64,000 nucleotides of DNA from Atriophallophorus winterbourni (lineage: Eukaryota; Platyhelminthes; Trematoda; Plagiorchiida; Microphallidae). The DNA lies in NCBI GenBank assembly GCA_013407085.1, contig JACCGJ010006000.1:59648-123647 (forward strand), read 5' to 3'. The position numbers and the translations under genes are program-made. Of the stretch, positions 1 to 11,595 are shown piece after piece (the stretch's first letter is position 1; every line of letters starts with the position of its first letter). Below the pieces are notes generated by a model that did no database searches, was not told where the DNA came from, and saw only the letters and a list, made by a program, of their open reading frames with translations.

Positions 1-2100
1 GCGATCTATCGCTTTACAAGATGGCCCACTGCTTTTTCGATCAAAGTCCACGTTCTGTGTCTGTAACACGCGTCTTTGTCAAACCCCGGATTGCCTATTT
101 TGGCACACCATTTATCAACGCAACCGAGCCTGGCGCTCCCTTTAAATCGATAGTGTTCCGAGATTTGATCATACAACTTGGCTCTCAGCACATCCGAACA
201 ACCGCTTACTATTCCACCGCGAATGGATTCGTTGATGGCGCCTCGCCGGCAGGTTGAAGCCGCTTCTGCTGGCCAGTCCGATCCTTATAGTTACACTGAG
301 AATTTATCACTTCCTCTTCTTGGAATTCGTTCTACCATGAAAGAAGTCATGCAATGCTCAGCCGCAGAGTAAGTTAGTAGCAATACCTTGTGTCCACCGG
401 TGAACACTTTCTGCCATGCTAGTCATTACCTTCTATCTCAGATTACATAACTCGCTTGCGATCGTTTGTGTCGAAGTTGAATTATACGACTCCACGACAG
501 CGCCGTGTCCACCAACAGAAATCACCTCATCGCGATACGTGCGATTATATTTGTGCGATGTGTGTCCCTATATAAACCACTTCAACCATCCTTTCATAGA
601 TCATGCAGAGCTACTAAGCGTAAACACAAGTACGTCATTTTGAATATGAATGGTCGAAACCTAACGTTTTTTATTAATCGTCTTAAATCAGCTTTCGTTG
701 AGCTTAGGCCACCAAATCTATCAACGATGCTTTCCCCTCAATCACAACCGCCGTGTAATCCTCATGTGCCCACTACCGCCGTCGGTCATCCCAATCCTCC
801 AGTCCCATCCATTTCCGTTGAAACTAGAAACGGTAGACAAGTGCGTTGACCCAATCGTCGAAAGAACAAAATATCACGACGTACGATCACACCTAACATT
901 CACTTTGGGCATTCAAACGGTCAATTCTCTCATGTGCATCTTGACCTCTTCGGTTAATGCCATCATCGAACGGATATTCATTCATCCTTATCGCGATCTA
1001 TCGCCTTACAAGATGGCCCACTGCTTTTTCGATCAAAGTCCACGTTCTGTGTCTGTAACACGCGTCTTTGTCGAACCCCGGATTGCCTATATTGGCACAC
1101 CATTTTTCAACGCAACCGACCCTGGCGCTTCCTTCAAATCGATAGTGTTCTGAGATTTGACCATACACCGTGGCTCTCAGCACATCCGAACAACCGCCTA
1201 CTATTCCACCGCGAATGGATTCGTTGATGGCGCCCCGCCGTCAGGTAAAAGCCGCTTTTGCTGGTCAGTCCGATCCTTATAGTTGCACTGAGAATTTATC
1301 ACTTCCTCTTCTTGGAATTCGTTCTACCATTATAAAAGATGTGCAATGCTCAGCCGCAGAGTTAGTTTGTGGCACTACCTAGTGTCTGCCCGGTAAACTC
1401 GTTCTCCCTTTCCAGTCATTACCTTCTATGTCAGATTACATAACTCGCTTGCCATCGTTTGTGTCGAAGTTGGAATATACGACACAATTTTAGCGCCATA
1501 TCGACCAACAGAAATCACCTCATCGCGATACGTGCGATTTTATTTGTGCGATGTGTGTCCCTATATAAACCACTTCAACAATCATGTCATACATCACGCA
1601 GAGCTACTAAGCGTAAACACAAGTACGTGATTTTGAATATGAATCGTTGATGCCTCACGGTTTTTATTGATCGTCTAAAACCAGCTTTCGTTGAGCTTAA
1701 GCCACCAAATCCATCAACGATGCTTTTCCCTCAATCACAACCGCCGTGTAATCCTCATGTGCCTACCACCGCCGTCGGTCATCCCAATCCTTCAGTCCCA
1801 TCCATTTCCGTTGATATTCGAAACGGTATACAAGTGCGTTGGCCCAACCGTCGAAAGAACAAAATATCACGACGAACGATCACACCTAACATCCACTCTG
1901 GGCATTCGAACGCTCAATACTTTCATGTGCATCTTGACCTCGTCGGTTAATGCCATCATTGAACGAATCTTCATTCATCCTAATCGCGATCTATCGCTAT
2001 ACAAGATGGCCCACTGCTTTTTCGATCAAAGACCACATTCTGAGTTTGTAGCACGTGTGTTCGTCGAACACTGGATTGCTTAATTCGGAAAACCATTTAA
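1..2100 (+). repeat. Tandem array 1 of a 992-bp gypsy integrase fragment (dead)
   Basis: The anchor GCGATCTATCGC recurs at about 1, 993 and 1986, giving a 992-993 bp period with a partial last copy. Translating shifting frames gives gypsy integrase pieces in order: HVHLDLVG (start of the catalytic core), FGTPFINAT (around the second catalytic Asp), RTTAYY..ANG, LGIRST (core end), then VSIDRLKPAF-like text and RNGRQVR (C-terminal tail). The unit then restarts at KNKISRRTITP, the stretch just after the integrase zinc finger, so the unit is integrase core plus C-terminus without the zinc finger. Because 992 is not a multiple of three, successive units change frame and stops are frequent. The first copy is cut at the left window edge. 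The last copy fades near 2100, inside the core. These are dead copies of a gypsy-type LTR element; the family name is not assigned. Confidence 0.85.
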
Positions 2101-2984
2101 CATCGCCTGCAACATTTGCTCTGTCCTAAATCTCCATGGATCATATTATCTTGACATAATATCACACCTTATACGCAATAGTTGAACTTACATATGTGTA
2201 ATGAAATTCAAGTTCCAGATGACGGTTTTCTACAGAGATTTTAAATCCAAAATACTTTGCAAGTATTCCTTTTTGGCTGTCACGCAAACTTTTGTGCATA
2301 TCGATAAACAGCAGCTTAATAGCGAGTGAAGCTGTTGTGCAAGAGAATAATGATGGCTATCAGATGTAGAAACTTAGGTCAGGGATTAGTACTCTCGTAC
2401 AAAATCATATGTAGCAGCTTGAGAAGACTACAATCACAACGCTCGCGTGAGTAAATGCCATGTGATCTCTTCCTAAAACTAGCTTCAGAAAATGATCAAA
2501 GAAGATGCCGAACAGTTTGAAAGCAAAAATACATTGTTGTTTATATCCCGCAAAATGTCGAAAGCTTCAGTAATGTAGACCTTAAATTTGACTGACCGAT
2601 TTGTCAGATTCGAAAGAAAAACGAGCTTGAGCAGATATTGAGAGTTAGCCTTCAAACTCAAGACAGCAAAACCCACCCCTGGTTAGGTAGTCTGAACATT
2701 TTTATAAATCATGCAAACGCTGAAATTGCGAGTTTATTCTCAACGATATCTCAGTGGATTCTAAAAAAACACTATCAGCTAATTCTATTAGATATACAAA
2801 AGTGTTGCATAACAGTTACAGAAGGCATCAAGAAGAATGATTATTTTGCAACTGAGGAAGACAAATCTATAACTCTTAGCCTTAAAAGGCGTGATGAACT
2901 TATTGTCCCTTATCTCATTTGAGATTCTACTCTAACAATCATCTTTGTTACAGTCACCAATAAATCTGTTTGTATCGTAGAACA
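2101..2984. other. Unassigned AT-rich sequence between gypsy array and PLE palindrome
   Basis: This stretch separates the broken end of integrase array 1 from the PLE inverted repeat. I see no terminal repeats or recognisable element domain in it. The only notable item is the open frame at 2591-2922, listed separately. Confidence 0.4.
2591..2922 (+). CDS. Unrecognised open frame, 110 codons, possible exon or gene relic
   Basis: The frame is open from just after a TGA near 2588 to a TGA at 2920-2922. It has no ATG near its left end, so an internal exon, a relic or chance are all possible. The product is rich in Lys, Leu and Ile, includes CQIRKKNELEQILR near the start and ends RRDELIVPYLI. I recognise no domain and find no second copy of it in the window, unlike almost everything around it, which makes a host-gene fragment conceivable. 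No splice signals were established. Confidence that it is a real gene part is low. Confidence 0.15.
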
Positions 2985-4276
2985 GGCGACTTGGGTTTGG
3001 TGGGCCGGGCATAGTATTTGACATTACTGGCTGACTATGTTGTAGGCTAGAATCCTTGCATGTCCTGGATCTTGACGTGTTCTCATTGGTCTGTAGACAC
3101 CATCCAATCGAATGTGCTCTTTGATATATTGTAGGGTCGAATACCACGCTTCGAGGAATTCTCGAACGTGACGAGTACTGCCTTTGGTGATGATTTCCAT
3201 ACTATTCCAATTGAATTCGTGTCCTTCATGATCCATGTGTACCGATGTTACTGATTTGTGGTGATGTCGTCGTGTAGCCAGTTTGTGTTCATGTATCCTT
3301 GTTTTAACCTTCTCCCGATGTGTCCAATATAACATTTCTCACGATAGGAACACGGGATTCTGTTCACGACGTTATTTCGTCCAACCTTAGCAAACATGCC
3401 CTTGACCTTGACTAGTTGGCTTCTCAGTGCTGAAGCTGGCTTGTGTGCTACACTAATTCCGAGCGGCCGTAGTATTCTTGCGGCAGTGTTAACCTTGCTG
3501 TGTTCGTGCTGTTCACACGCGATTGGGTTGTCGAGTCCATGTTGCGAATTCTGAAGTCCTTTTGGTTTCCATTCTTCCGCGAGTGTTTGAATAAATGTTT
3601 CTCCTCTTCTTCCCAGAGATCGTCGGTAGTGCAGTGTTTTTTGCGCGGTTGAATTGTGTTCAATCGCAGCTTCGCTTGTGGGTAGCCAGGTGCTTCTTTT
3701 TAAAGTTCCACATTTGATCCGTGTGTGTTTGTTTCCTTTATAGACTAGTTTCTAAGTTTCTATTCTGTTCTTCACGCGTTCACATACAGAAATGGTAGAC
3801 AGTTTTTCCAATTCTGTCTATTTCGTAAATTGAATTCCAATGAAGACGCAATTCAGTAGATGGTGCGCATTTTCCAAATTTTCTTTTTTTAGAATCACGA
3901 ACGTAACATCGACGTATCGGATCCAGATTTTGGGTTGGATCAGCGGTAAAGCGATACGTTCAAGATATGCATTACGGCTTCGGCGAGCAACCCAGATATT
4001 TGAGATCCCATTTGAGAACCTTTCATTTGTGTATACAAACCATTGCTGAATTTCACATTCGTCTGCAAACACAATTATACTAACTGTAGTATACTCTTTT
4101 TGGTCAGTCGGTTTCCATTGTACTCCGTTTCGCGTTCGTCCAGCAGTTTCGATTTGGTTTGCAGCACTAAGATAGTGCCGATAGATGTAAATTGCGCTGT
4201 CACGTCAAAAAAACCACGATTTCTTCATCTTCCAAATTCACGTCCTTTATCTTCTGCGGAAATTCAGTTACGGAAT
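2985..4276 (-). pseudogene. Left arm of PLE palindrome: Penelope-like RT plus GIY-YIG remnant
   Basis: Read on the minus strand, 4276 to 2985, this encodes in order the RT palm of a Penelope-like element (MKGSQMGSQISG-type motif, then RYVDVTFVIL, where the catalytic YVDD has become YVDV), a connector with KQTHTDQ and EEEEKHLF text, and a GIY-YIG endonuclease domain (TRIHEHKLATRR, EFLEAWYSTLQYI). PLEs are retroelements whose single ORF joins RT to GIY-YIG. The reading frame is broken in several places, and most breaks are shared with the right arm. A private one-base loss near 3311 (four A on the minus strand where the right arm has five) breaks the start of the GIY-YIG domain. It is non-functional. 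It pairs with 4368-5660 as an inverted repeat at roughly 98-99% identity by eye. Confidence 0.88.
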
Positions 4277-4367
4277 AATCTGATCCTTGATCACCGCGAA
4301 AGAAATTCTTTTTGACTTCATCGACATTTGAGTATTTGTCAATCCTCTTGTGCGCGTTCGCGGTAAG
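4277..4367. other. 91-bp unpaired spacer of the PLE palindrome
   Basis: This is the single-copy centre between the two inverted arms. On the minus strand it stays open into the left arm and reads DEVKKNFFRGDQGSDYS, so it looks like native upstream sequence of the left-arm PLE rather than foreign DNA. This suggests that the duplicated right arm began downstream of this point. Confidence 0.7.
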
Positions 4368-5660
4368 ATTCCGTAACTGAATTTCGGCAGAAGATAAAGG
4401 ACGTGAATGTGGAAGATGAAGAAATCGTGGTTTTTTTGACGTGACAGCGCAATTTACATCTATCGGCACTATCTTAGTGCTGCAAACCAAATCGAAACTG
4501 CTGGACGATCACGAAACGGAGTACAATGGAAACCGACTGACCAAAAAGAGTTTACTACAGTTATTACAATCGTGTTTGCAGACGAATGTGAAATTCAGCA
4601 ATGGTTTGTATACACAAATGAAAGGTTCTCAAATGGGATCTCAAATATCTGGGTTGTTCGCCGAAGCCGAAATGCATATCTTGAACGTATCGCTTTACCG
4701 CTGATCCAACCCAAAATCTGGATCCGATACGTCGATGTTACGTTCGTGATTCTAAAAAAAGAAAACTTGGAAAATGCGCACCATCTACTGAATTGCGTCT
4801 TCATTGGAATTCAATTTACGAAGTAGACAGAATTGGAAAAACTGTCTACCATTTCTGTATGTGAACGCGTGAAGAACAGAATAGAAACCTAGAAACTAGT
4901 CTATAAAGGAAACAAACACACACGGATCAAATGTGGAACTTTAAAAAGAAGCACCTGGCTACCCACAAGCGAAGCTGCGATTGAACACAATTCAACCGCG
5001 CAAAAAACACTGCACTACCGACGATCTCTGGGAAGAAGAGGAGAAACATTTATTCAAACACTTGCGGAAGAATGGAAACCAAAAGGACTTCAGAATTCGC
5101 AACATGGACTCGACAACCCAATCGCGTGTGAACAGCACGAACACAGCAAGGTTAACACTGCCGCAAGAATACTACGGCCGCTCGGAATTAGTGTAGCACA
5201 CAAGCCAGCTTCAGCACTGAGAAGCCAACTAGTCAAGGTCAAGGGCATGTTTGCTAAGGTTGGACGAAATAACGTCGTGAACAGAATCCCGTGTTCCTAT
5301 CGTGAGAAATGTTATATTGGACACATCGGGAGAAGGTTAAAAACAAGGATACATGAACACAAACTGGCTACACGACGACATCACCACAAATCAGTAACAT
5401 CGGTACACATGGATCATGAAGGACACGAATTCAATTGGAATAGTATGGAAATCATCACCAAAGGCAGTACTCGTCACGTTCGAGAATTCCTCGAAGCGTG
5501 GTATTCGACCCTACAATATATCAAAGAGCACATTCGATTGGATGGTGTCTACAGACCAATGAGAACACGTCAAGATCCAGGACATGCAAGGATTCTAGCC
5601 TACAACATAGTCAGCCAGTAATGTCAAATACTATGCCCGGCCCACCAAACCCAAGTCGCC
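4368..5660 (+). pseudogene. Right arm of PLE palindrome: Penelope-like RT plus GIY-YIG remnant
   Basis: This is the inverted partner of 2985-4276, read on the plus strand. Domains in order are an RT palm fragment (4441-4826, with RYVDVTFVIL and a stop after GIQFTK), a connector (about 4830-5240, including EEEEKHLFKHLRKNG at about 5030-5075) and a GIY-YIG nuclease (5247-5621: RIPCSYREKCYIG, RRLKTRIHEHK, EFLEAWYSTLQYI). The GIY-YIG frame is open here because the A-run near 5338-5343 keeps five A. The N-terminal PLE domain and the first RT motifs are missing. YVDD has become YVDV, so the RT would be inactive even without the frameshifts. The right edge abuts a gypsy protease remnant. Confidence 0.88.
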
Positions 5661-6836
5661 CACCTATGATAAAATCAAATCGACTGCTCTAAATTTCTTA
5701 GTTCATTCAGGCGCAGTAATTAGCGTCATACCTACAGCATCCAGTTCCTTAAATCCGTCGTCCTACAATCTTAAGTCGGAAAATGGCACTTGTATTAATA
5801 CTTATGGCTAATGCCTTCTAACTCTTAATTTAGGACTATGACGCAGATTCCCCTGGACGTTTATCATCGAGGAGTTTAATTGCCCCATAATCGGTATCGA
5901 CTTTTGTCTCACTTAGGTCTAATTGTGGAAGTAAAACATCGGACATTAATGGATACGACAACCTCCTCGCATGTGTCAGGCATCATTATCGAAGTCATTT
6001 CTCCGGCATCAAGGCTTTCACTACGGAATCTTCGACATTTAGTTCTATACTGAAAGTATTCCCATCCATTATGCAACCCCTAAGACAGACGGTCATATTG
6101 ACCACATAGTCACAAGCGAACTACCTATCTCTTTTAGACCTAGGCGACTTCATCCATGCTTACTCAAAATTGCAAATGCCGAGTTTAGGCATAATCTAGA
6201 GCTTGTAATCTTTCACCATTATTCCATCTTCTGGTCGTCACCAATACATGTGGATCCATAGAAGACCGCAATTGAGTGGAGGCCAAAAAACATTTTTTGC
6301 ACTGCCACTGAAATGTCTTTCATTGATTCAGAACTGACTTATCCTTTATCAATAACGACCGATACATCTGATTCGGCAGTAATAGCTGTTTTACAACAAA
6401 ACCGACAGAACACAAACCATCAATTGGCATTTTTCGCAGAAGATTAATCGGGAACAAACCCACTAAACCACAAATTTTGCCATGAATTACTTTCGTGTAT
6501 TTAGCCACATGGCATTTCATTCACTTATTGGAAGATCATTACTATATTATTTTCTACGGATCACAAAGAGTTAAATTTTGCTCCGCATTCTAAACTCGAT
6601 CATCATACGCCGCATGACACATTGATTAAAGTTTTCGATTCTCTACTAACATTGGTTAAGTCAAAGTAGAGGTGAACATGGTTGCCGATGCTTTATCAAG
6701 ACATGACATTTCTGTTTTGTCCGCCGGCGCACGATTCGATCTCTCCCTTTTGGATAAACATCAAAGTGGGATTAATACAATGGAACGCGCAAAGTATCGA
6801 TCCTTCAATCTGCAGCAAATCGATTAAACGTACTCT
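5661..6836 (+). pseudogene. Gypsy pol remnant: protease, RT start, RNase H (internal deletion)
   Basis: In shifting plus-strand frames this shows an aspartic protease near 5695-5930 (VHSGAVISVIPT where the family has a D-T/S-G-A motif, then IIGIDF), RT N-terminal text near 6100-6290 (ISFRPRRLHPCLLKIAKAEF), then a jump straight to RNase H near 6300-6680 (LSITTDTSDSAVIAVLQQ, TDHKELNF, MVADALSRHDIS). The RT catalytic core is deleted. Several stops and frameshifts are present. It runs directly into a partial integrase unit at 6837, missing the integrase zinc finger. It is probably the same gypsy family as the two arrays. The left boundary coincides with the end of the PLE palindrome, so this gypsy copy was truncated or interrupted there. 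Confidence 0.8.
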
Positions 6837-9439
6837 TGTCAGCCCGATCCTAATAGTTACACTGAGATTTACCTCATGTTCATATTGGAATTCATTTAAC
6901 CATTAAAGAAGACATGCAATGTTCAGCCACAGAGTTAGTTTGTCACACTATCTTGTGTCTCCCCGGCGAACTCGTAGTGCCTTGCCAGTCATTACCTTCT
7001 CTGTCAGATTACATTACTCGCTTGCGATCGTTTGTGTTGAAATTGGATTATACGACTCCTCGACAGCGCCATGTCCACCAACAGAAATCACCTCATCGCG
7101 ATACGTGCGATTTTATTTGTGCGATGTGTGTCCCTATATAAACCACTTTAACCATCCTATCATAAACCACGCAGAGCTACTAAGTGTAAACACAAGTACG
7201 TCATTTTGAATATGAATCGTTGATACCTCACGGTTTTTATTGATAATCTAAAACCAGCTTTCGTTGAGCTTAAACCACCAAATCCATTAACAATACTTTC
7301 CCCTTAATCATAACCGCCATGTAATTCTCATGTGCCTATGACCGCCGTCACTCATCCCAATCCTCCAGTCCCATCCATTTCCGTTGAAACTCGGAACGGT
7401 AGACAAGTGCGTTGGCCAACCGTCGAAAGAACAAAATATCACGACGTACGATCACACCTAAAACACACTTTGGGCATTCAAACGGTAAATACTCTCATGC
7501 GCATCTTGACCTCGTCGGTTAATGCCATCATCGAACGGATATTCATTCACCCAACTTGCGATCGATCGCATTACAAGATGGCCGATTGCTTTTTCGATCA
7601 AAGACCACGTTCTGTGTCTATAGCACGCGTCTTTGTCGAACACCGGATAGCCTATTTTGGCACACCATTTATCAACGCAACCTACTCTGGCGCTCACTTT
7701 CAATTGATATTTTTCCGAGATTTGACTCTACACCTTGGCTGTCAGCACATCCGAACCACCGCCTACCATCCCAACGCGAATGGATTGGTTGATGGCGCCC
7801 CAACGGCAGGTCAAAGCAGCTTTTTCTGGTCAGTCCGGTCCCAATAGATGCACTGAGAATTTACCACTTGTTGTTTTAGGAATTCGATCTATTATGACAG
7901 AAGACATTCAATGCTCAGCCGCAGAGTTAATTTGCGGCACTACCTTGTGTCTCTCCGGTGAACTCGTTGTGCCATGCCAGTCACTAACTTCAATGTCATA
8001 TTACATAACTCGCATGCGATCGTTTGTGTCGAAGTTGGATTATACGACTCCTCGACAGCGCCATGTCCACCAACAGAAATCACCTCATCGTGATACGTGC
8101 GATTTTATTTGTGCGATGTGTGTCCCTATATAAACCACTTTAACCATCCTATCATAAACCACGCAGAGCTACTAAGTGTAAACACAATTACGTCATTTTG
8201 AATATGAATCGTTGATGCCTCACGTTTTTTATTGATAATATAAAACCAGCTTTCGTTGAGCTTAAACCACCAAATCCATTAACAATGCTTTCCCCTTAAT
8301 CATAACCGCCATGTAATTCTCATGTGCCTATGACCGCCGTCACTCATCCCAATCCTTCAGTCCCATCCATTTCCGTTGAAACTCGGAACGGTAGACAAGT
8401 GCGTTGGCCAACCGTCGAAAGAGCAAAATATCACGACGTACGATCACACCTAAAACACACTTTGGGCATTCAAACGGTAAATACTCTCATGCGCATCTTG
8501 ACCTCGTCGGTTAATGCCATCATCGAACGGATATTCATTCACCCAACTTGCGATCGATCGCATTACAAGATGGCCGATTGCATTTCCGATCAAAAACCAC
8601 GTTCTGAGTCTGTAGCACGCGTCTTTGTCGAACACCGGATTGCCTATTTTGGCACACCATTTATCAACGCAACCTACTCTGGCGCTCACTTTCAATTGAT
8701 ATTTTTCCGAGATTTGACTCTACACCTCGGCTGTCAGCACATCCGAACCACCGCCTACCATCCCAACGCGAATGGATTGGTTGATGGCGCCCCAACGGCA
8801 GGTCAAAGCCGCATTTTCTGGTCAGTCCGGTCCTAATAGATGCACTGAGAATTTATCACTTAGTGTTTTTGAAATTCGATCTATTATGACAGAAGACATT
8901 CAATGCTCAGCCGCAAAGTTAATTTGCGGCACTACCTTGTGTCTCTCCGGTGAACTCGTAGTGCCATGCCAGTCACTAACTTCAATGTCATATTACATAA
9001 CTTGCATGCGATCGTTTGTGTCGAAGTTGGATTATACGACTCCTCGACAGCGACATGTCCATCAACAGAAATCACCTCAACAAGATAGTGCGATTTTGTT
9101 TTTGTGCGACGTGTGTCCCTATATAAACCACTTCAACCATCCTATCACAGACTACGCAGAGCTTTTGATCGTATACACATGTAATTTATTTTGAATATGA
9201 ATGTTCGACGCCTCACGGTTTCTATTGATCCGCTAAAATTAGCTTTCGTTGAGCCTAAGCAACCAACTCCATCAAGCGTCGTTTCCTCTCAATCGCAACC
9301 CCCGTGTTATCCGTATGTGCCTACCAACTGCCTCGTTCTCCAAATCCTCCAGGCCCTTTCAGCCCCGTTCAAACTCGCACCGGTAGACATGCATTGTCCC
9401 CAACGTCTTTCTGACTATGTGACCTCATTGACATTTTGA
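6837..9439 (+). repeat. Tandem array 2 of the 992-bp gypsy integrase fragment, ending in the natural pol terminus
   Basis: One partial and two near-complete units follow the RNase H remnant. The anchor GCGATCGATCGC recurs at 7558 and 8550 (992 bp). Units read HVHLDLVG-like start, VFVEHRIAYFGTPFINAT, TTAYHPNANGLVDGAP, LGIRSIM, then SIDRLKPAF-like tail. At the second catalytic position these copies read NATYSGAH (Asp lost). The expected Glu in the GLVER-type motif is Asp in every copy of both arrays. The last unit does not loop back. Instead it continues CPQRLSDYVTSLTF and stops at 9437-9439, which looks like the true pol C-terminus. Neighbouring units here are more alike than array 1 is to array 2, suggesting separate local amplification or homogenisation. 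Confidence 0.85.
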
Positions 9440-10344
9440 GCTTATGTTATCCTTTCTCTAAACCAAACTAACGCTCTGTTTGGACATTATTGTAGTGAAC
9501 TACTTTTACTTTGTGCCTCCGTGTTTTGTACATAAAAGTTTTATGCCTTTTTTGTTTATTCGTCTATTGGACTTGCATGTATCAATCGAATTAAGGTTTG
9601 GCGGTTTTCGAACTCTCGGACTTCGTCTTTTTTGTGGTTGCGAAGTTTGTGTGCGCTACTTCGTGTGGGAATTGTGATTAACGGATCCTGCTTAATTTTC
9701 GCGCATTCTCTACCTTTGTTTCCATCTTTTGGATTTTCCCGTGTGGATTATCTCGCTATCGTTTGAGTTCACTGGATCTTCAGTTAGACATTTGCTCGTT
9801 TGGTCTTTTAGAGAGTTCATTCCATTTTGGTTTCTATTTTGTGTAGGGCAGTCTTATTTTCGTTCCACTACACAATCAGCACATGTGGAGCAGCGCCGAA
9901 GTCCCAAAAGATCCCAACGTTTACTAAGACCAGCTAAAACATTGCAATTACAACCGAATAAACGATCGTACGAAACTTTATCGGTAAGTTACGTATACCC
10001 CAGCAACAAACCTCTCTTCCCACTACATACATATTGTCTGACTTGCCCATGACAACAAGCTTCCATTGATCTCACTAAACAATTTTCCATGATTATTCTG
10101 TACCTCCACACGTTCGCTATGTTTTTGCTATATAAATACAAACCATGTCCTCGGTGAAATAACGTTGAAGCACGGACTTTAGCTCAACGTTCCATTCCGG
10201 CCTTTTCTGTTTTCCTGATTATCGGGTTATGAGCAGCACATTGATTGATAGAACGCAACGAGTGTCTCCGTATTCATCATAACACATTGGCTAATTAAAT
10301 GTACGTTATCATATAATGTATACGCAACTCGTCGTATCTATGAC
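9440..10344 (+). other. Sequence downstream of gypsy pol; possible 3' LTR, ends not resolved
   Basis: This T-rich stretch follows the pol stop codon where a polypurine tract and 3' LTR would be expected. No second LTR copy lies in the window, so no LTR boundaries can be drawn. An open frame at 9729-10052 ends shortly after a GTAAGT. I do not recognise its product and give it no weight. Confidence 0.35.
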
Positions 10345-10640
10345 TACAAGACTCAAGATTTATGGTTGAAAAAGCAATTAACTTTACAATAACCATAGAG
10401 TGGGACTATAGGTACAAATGTAAATATATATATATATAATCTAAATCAATGCGACGATGATAGTTTATTAATAGTTGGTGTCAAAATTTGGATTAGCTCT
10501 CATATAGTCGTCAAGTATCGATTTGAATATAGATAAACTGTTTAAGCTTACCAAATCGGCAAGTAGGGAATTCCAAACAAAGCACACACGCAACAACTAA
10601 ATGCGTGGCAGTTCGATTCGAACGCACTGCTATTGCTATC
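10345..10640 (-). pseudogene. CR1-like LINE 3' end fragment
   Basis: On the minus strand this reads the last part of a CR1-like RT protein (FVWNSLLADLVS then FKSILDDYM, the usual C-terminal signature seen here as VCFLWNSLPTDIV in the copy at 15100). A short 3' UTR with an (AT)n run at 10424-10438 follows, and then the family's 3' end (TTATGGTTGAAAAAGCAATT on the plus strand near 10361-10380). The same 3' end occurs, diverged, near 14910, 21130 and 40225. The rest of the element is absent, as expected for 5'-truncated LINE copies. Confidence 0.6.
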
Positions 10641-11595
10641 TCTCCTTAGATCATATAAATATCATACACGCTAGATAATTCACATAATGATTGAAAAGTA
10701 AATCGTGGCACGCAATCATTTTATCAAAATAATTTTGAGTAATTACTCACCTCGATCTATCATCCTCAAGCAGATCGCGTCATTGTACTGTCGCTGAAAT
10801 TTTCGCGGATTCGATGTTCACATATACGCAGAATTTAAGCGTTCTCCTGTCTCACATGCACAATCCAACGAATGTCTATAATATATGAAAATGAAATAAC
10901 GTGTTTCCATTGACACCTCAAAAATGTATCTGTCGAATTATGTCTTCGTAGTAGCTTACATTGATTTATCTTTTTTGATCCATACTGCGATCCGCCCGAG
11001 TGAAATCTTTTTTATTTTTATCTAGCATTAGTCTGCTTGAATATTTTGTTCACAAGCTACTGAGATTCAATGTTACGAAAAACAGAACTCACCGATATCT
11101 CAAGCATCCGTCAGCGTGAACCGTTCAATCCATCTGTGTCTGAACCCAACTGAGCAGTTGGTTTCTACTCCCCGACTCACAAAATGAGCCTGATATTGTA
11201 TTGAACGAAACATAAGTTTGCTCTGTGATGATTACTCAATACTCTCATGTCCGCTGCAAATCGATAATGCGGTGGTCGATAAACGCGTGACGGAAATCAA
11301 TCAATCGATAGCTGGGCTCGGAAACGCTCAAATCCATCTGGGTGCGCTGAACGCGGTTGACAATGCATTCAACATTGATTAGAAGATTGTGATAATAAAT
11401 ATGCCTAAATGCATTTATAAAGCGATAAGTTATCGTAAATGAGAAATAGCTGAAACAAGCATCGTAGCGCGTTAATTAAACTGCACCAATTGCTGTTCGC
11501 GAGAAACAAAGATTATCACGGTAGTTGAATATAATTGAGACCGAATGGGAATCCTTATTCATGGAAAGAAATTTTGTGATGAATCGGTTAGAGTA
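10641..11595. other. No feature recognised
   Basis: AT-rich sequence without a long open frame, terminal repeat or recognised domain on either strand. Confidence 0.4.

Noticed and set aside
4200..4490. Minus-strand 96-codon frame crossing the palindrome centre as a fusion protein
   Set aside because: It joins antisense sequence of the right arm to sense RT of the left arm through the spacer, an artefact of the inverted repeat.
7458..8695. Paired 81-codon minus-strand frames in the integrase array
   Set aside because: They are antisense shadows that recur because the 992-bp unit recurs.
9729..10052. Plus-strand frame ending near GTAAGT as a first exon
   Set aside because: No start context, no matching acceptor and no recognised protein. 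It lies where a gypsy 3' LTR would be expected.
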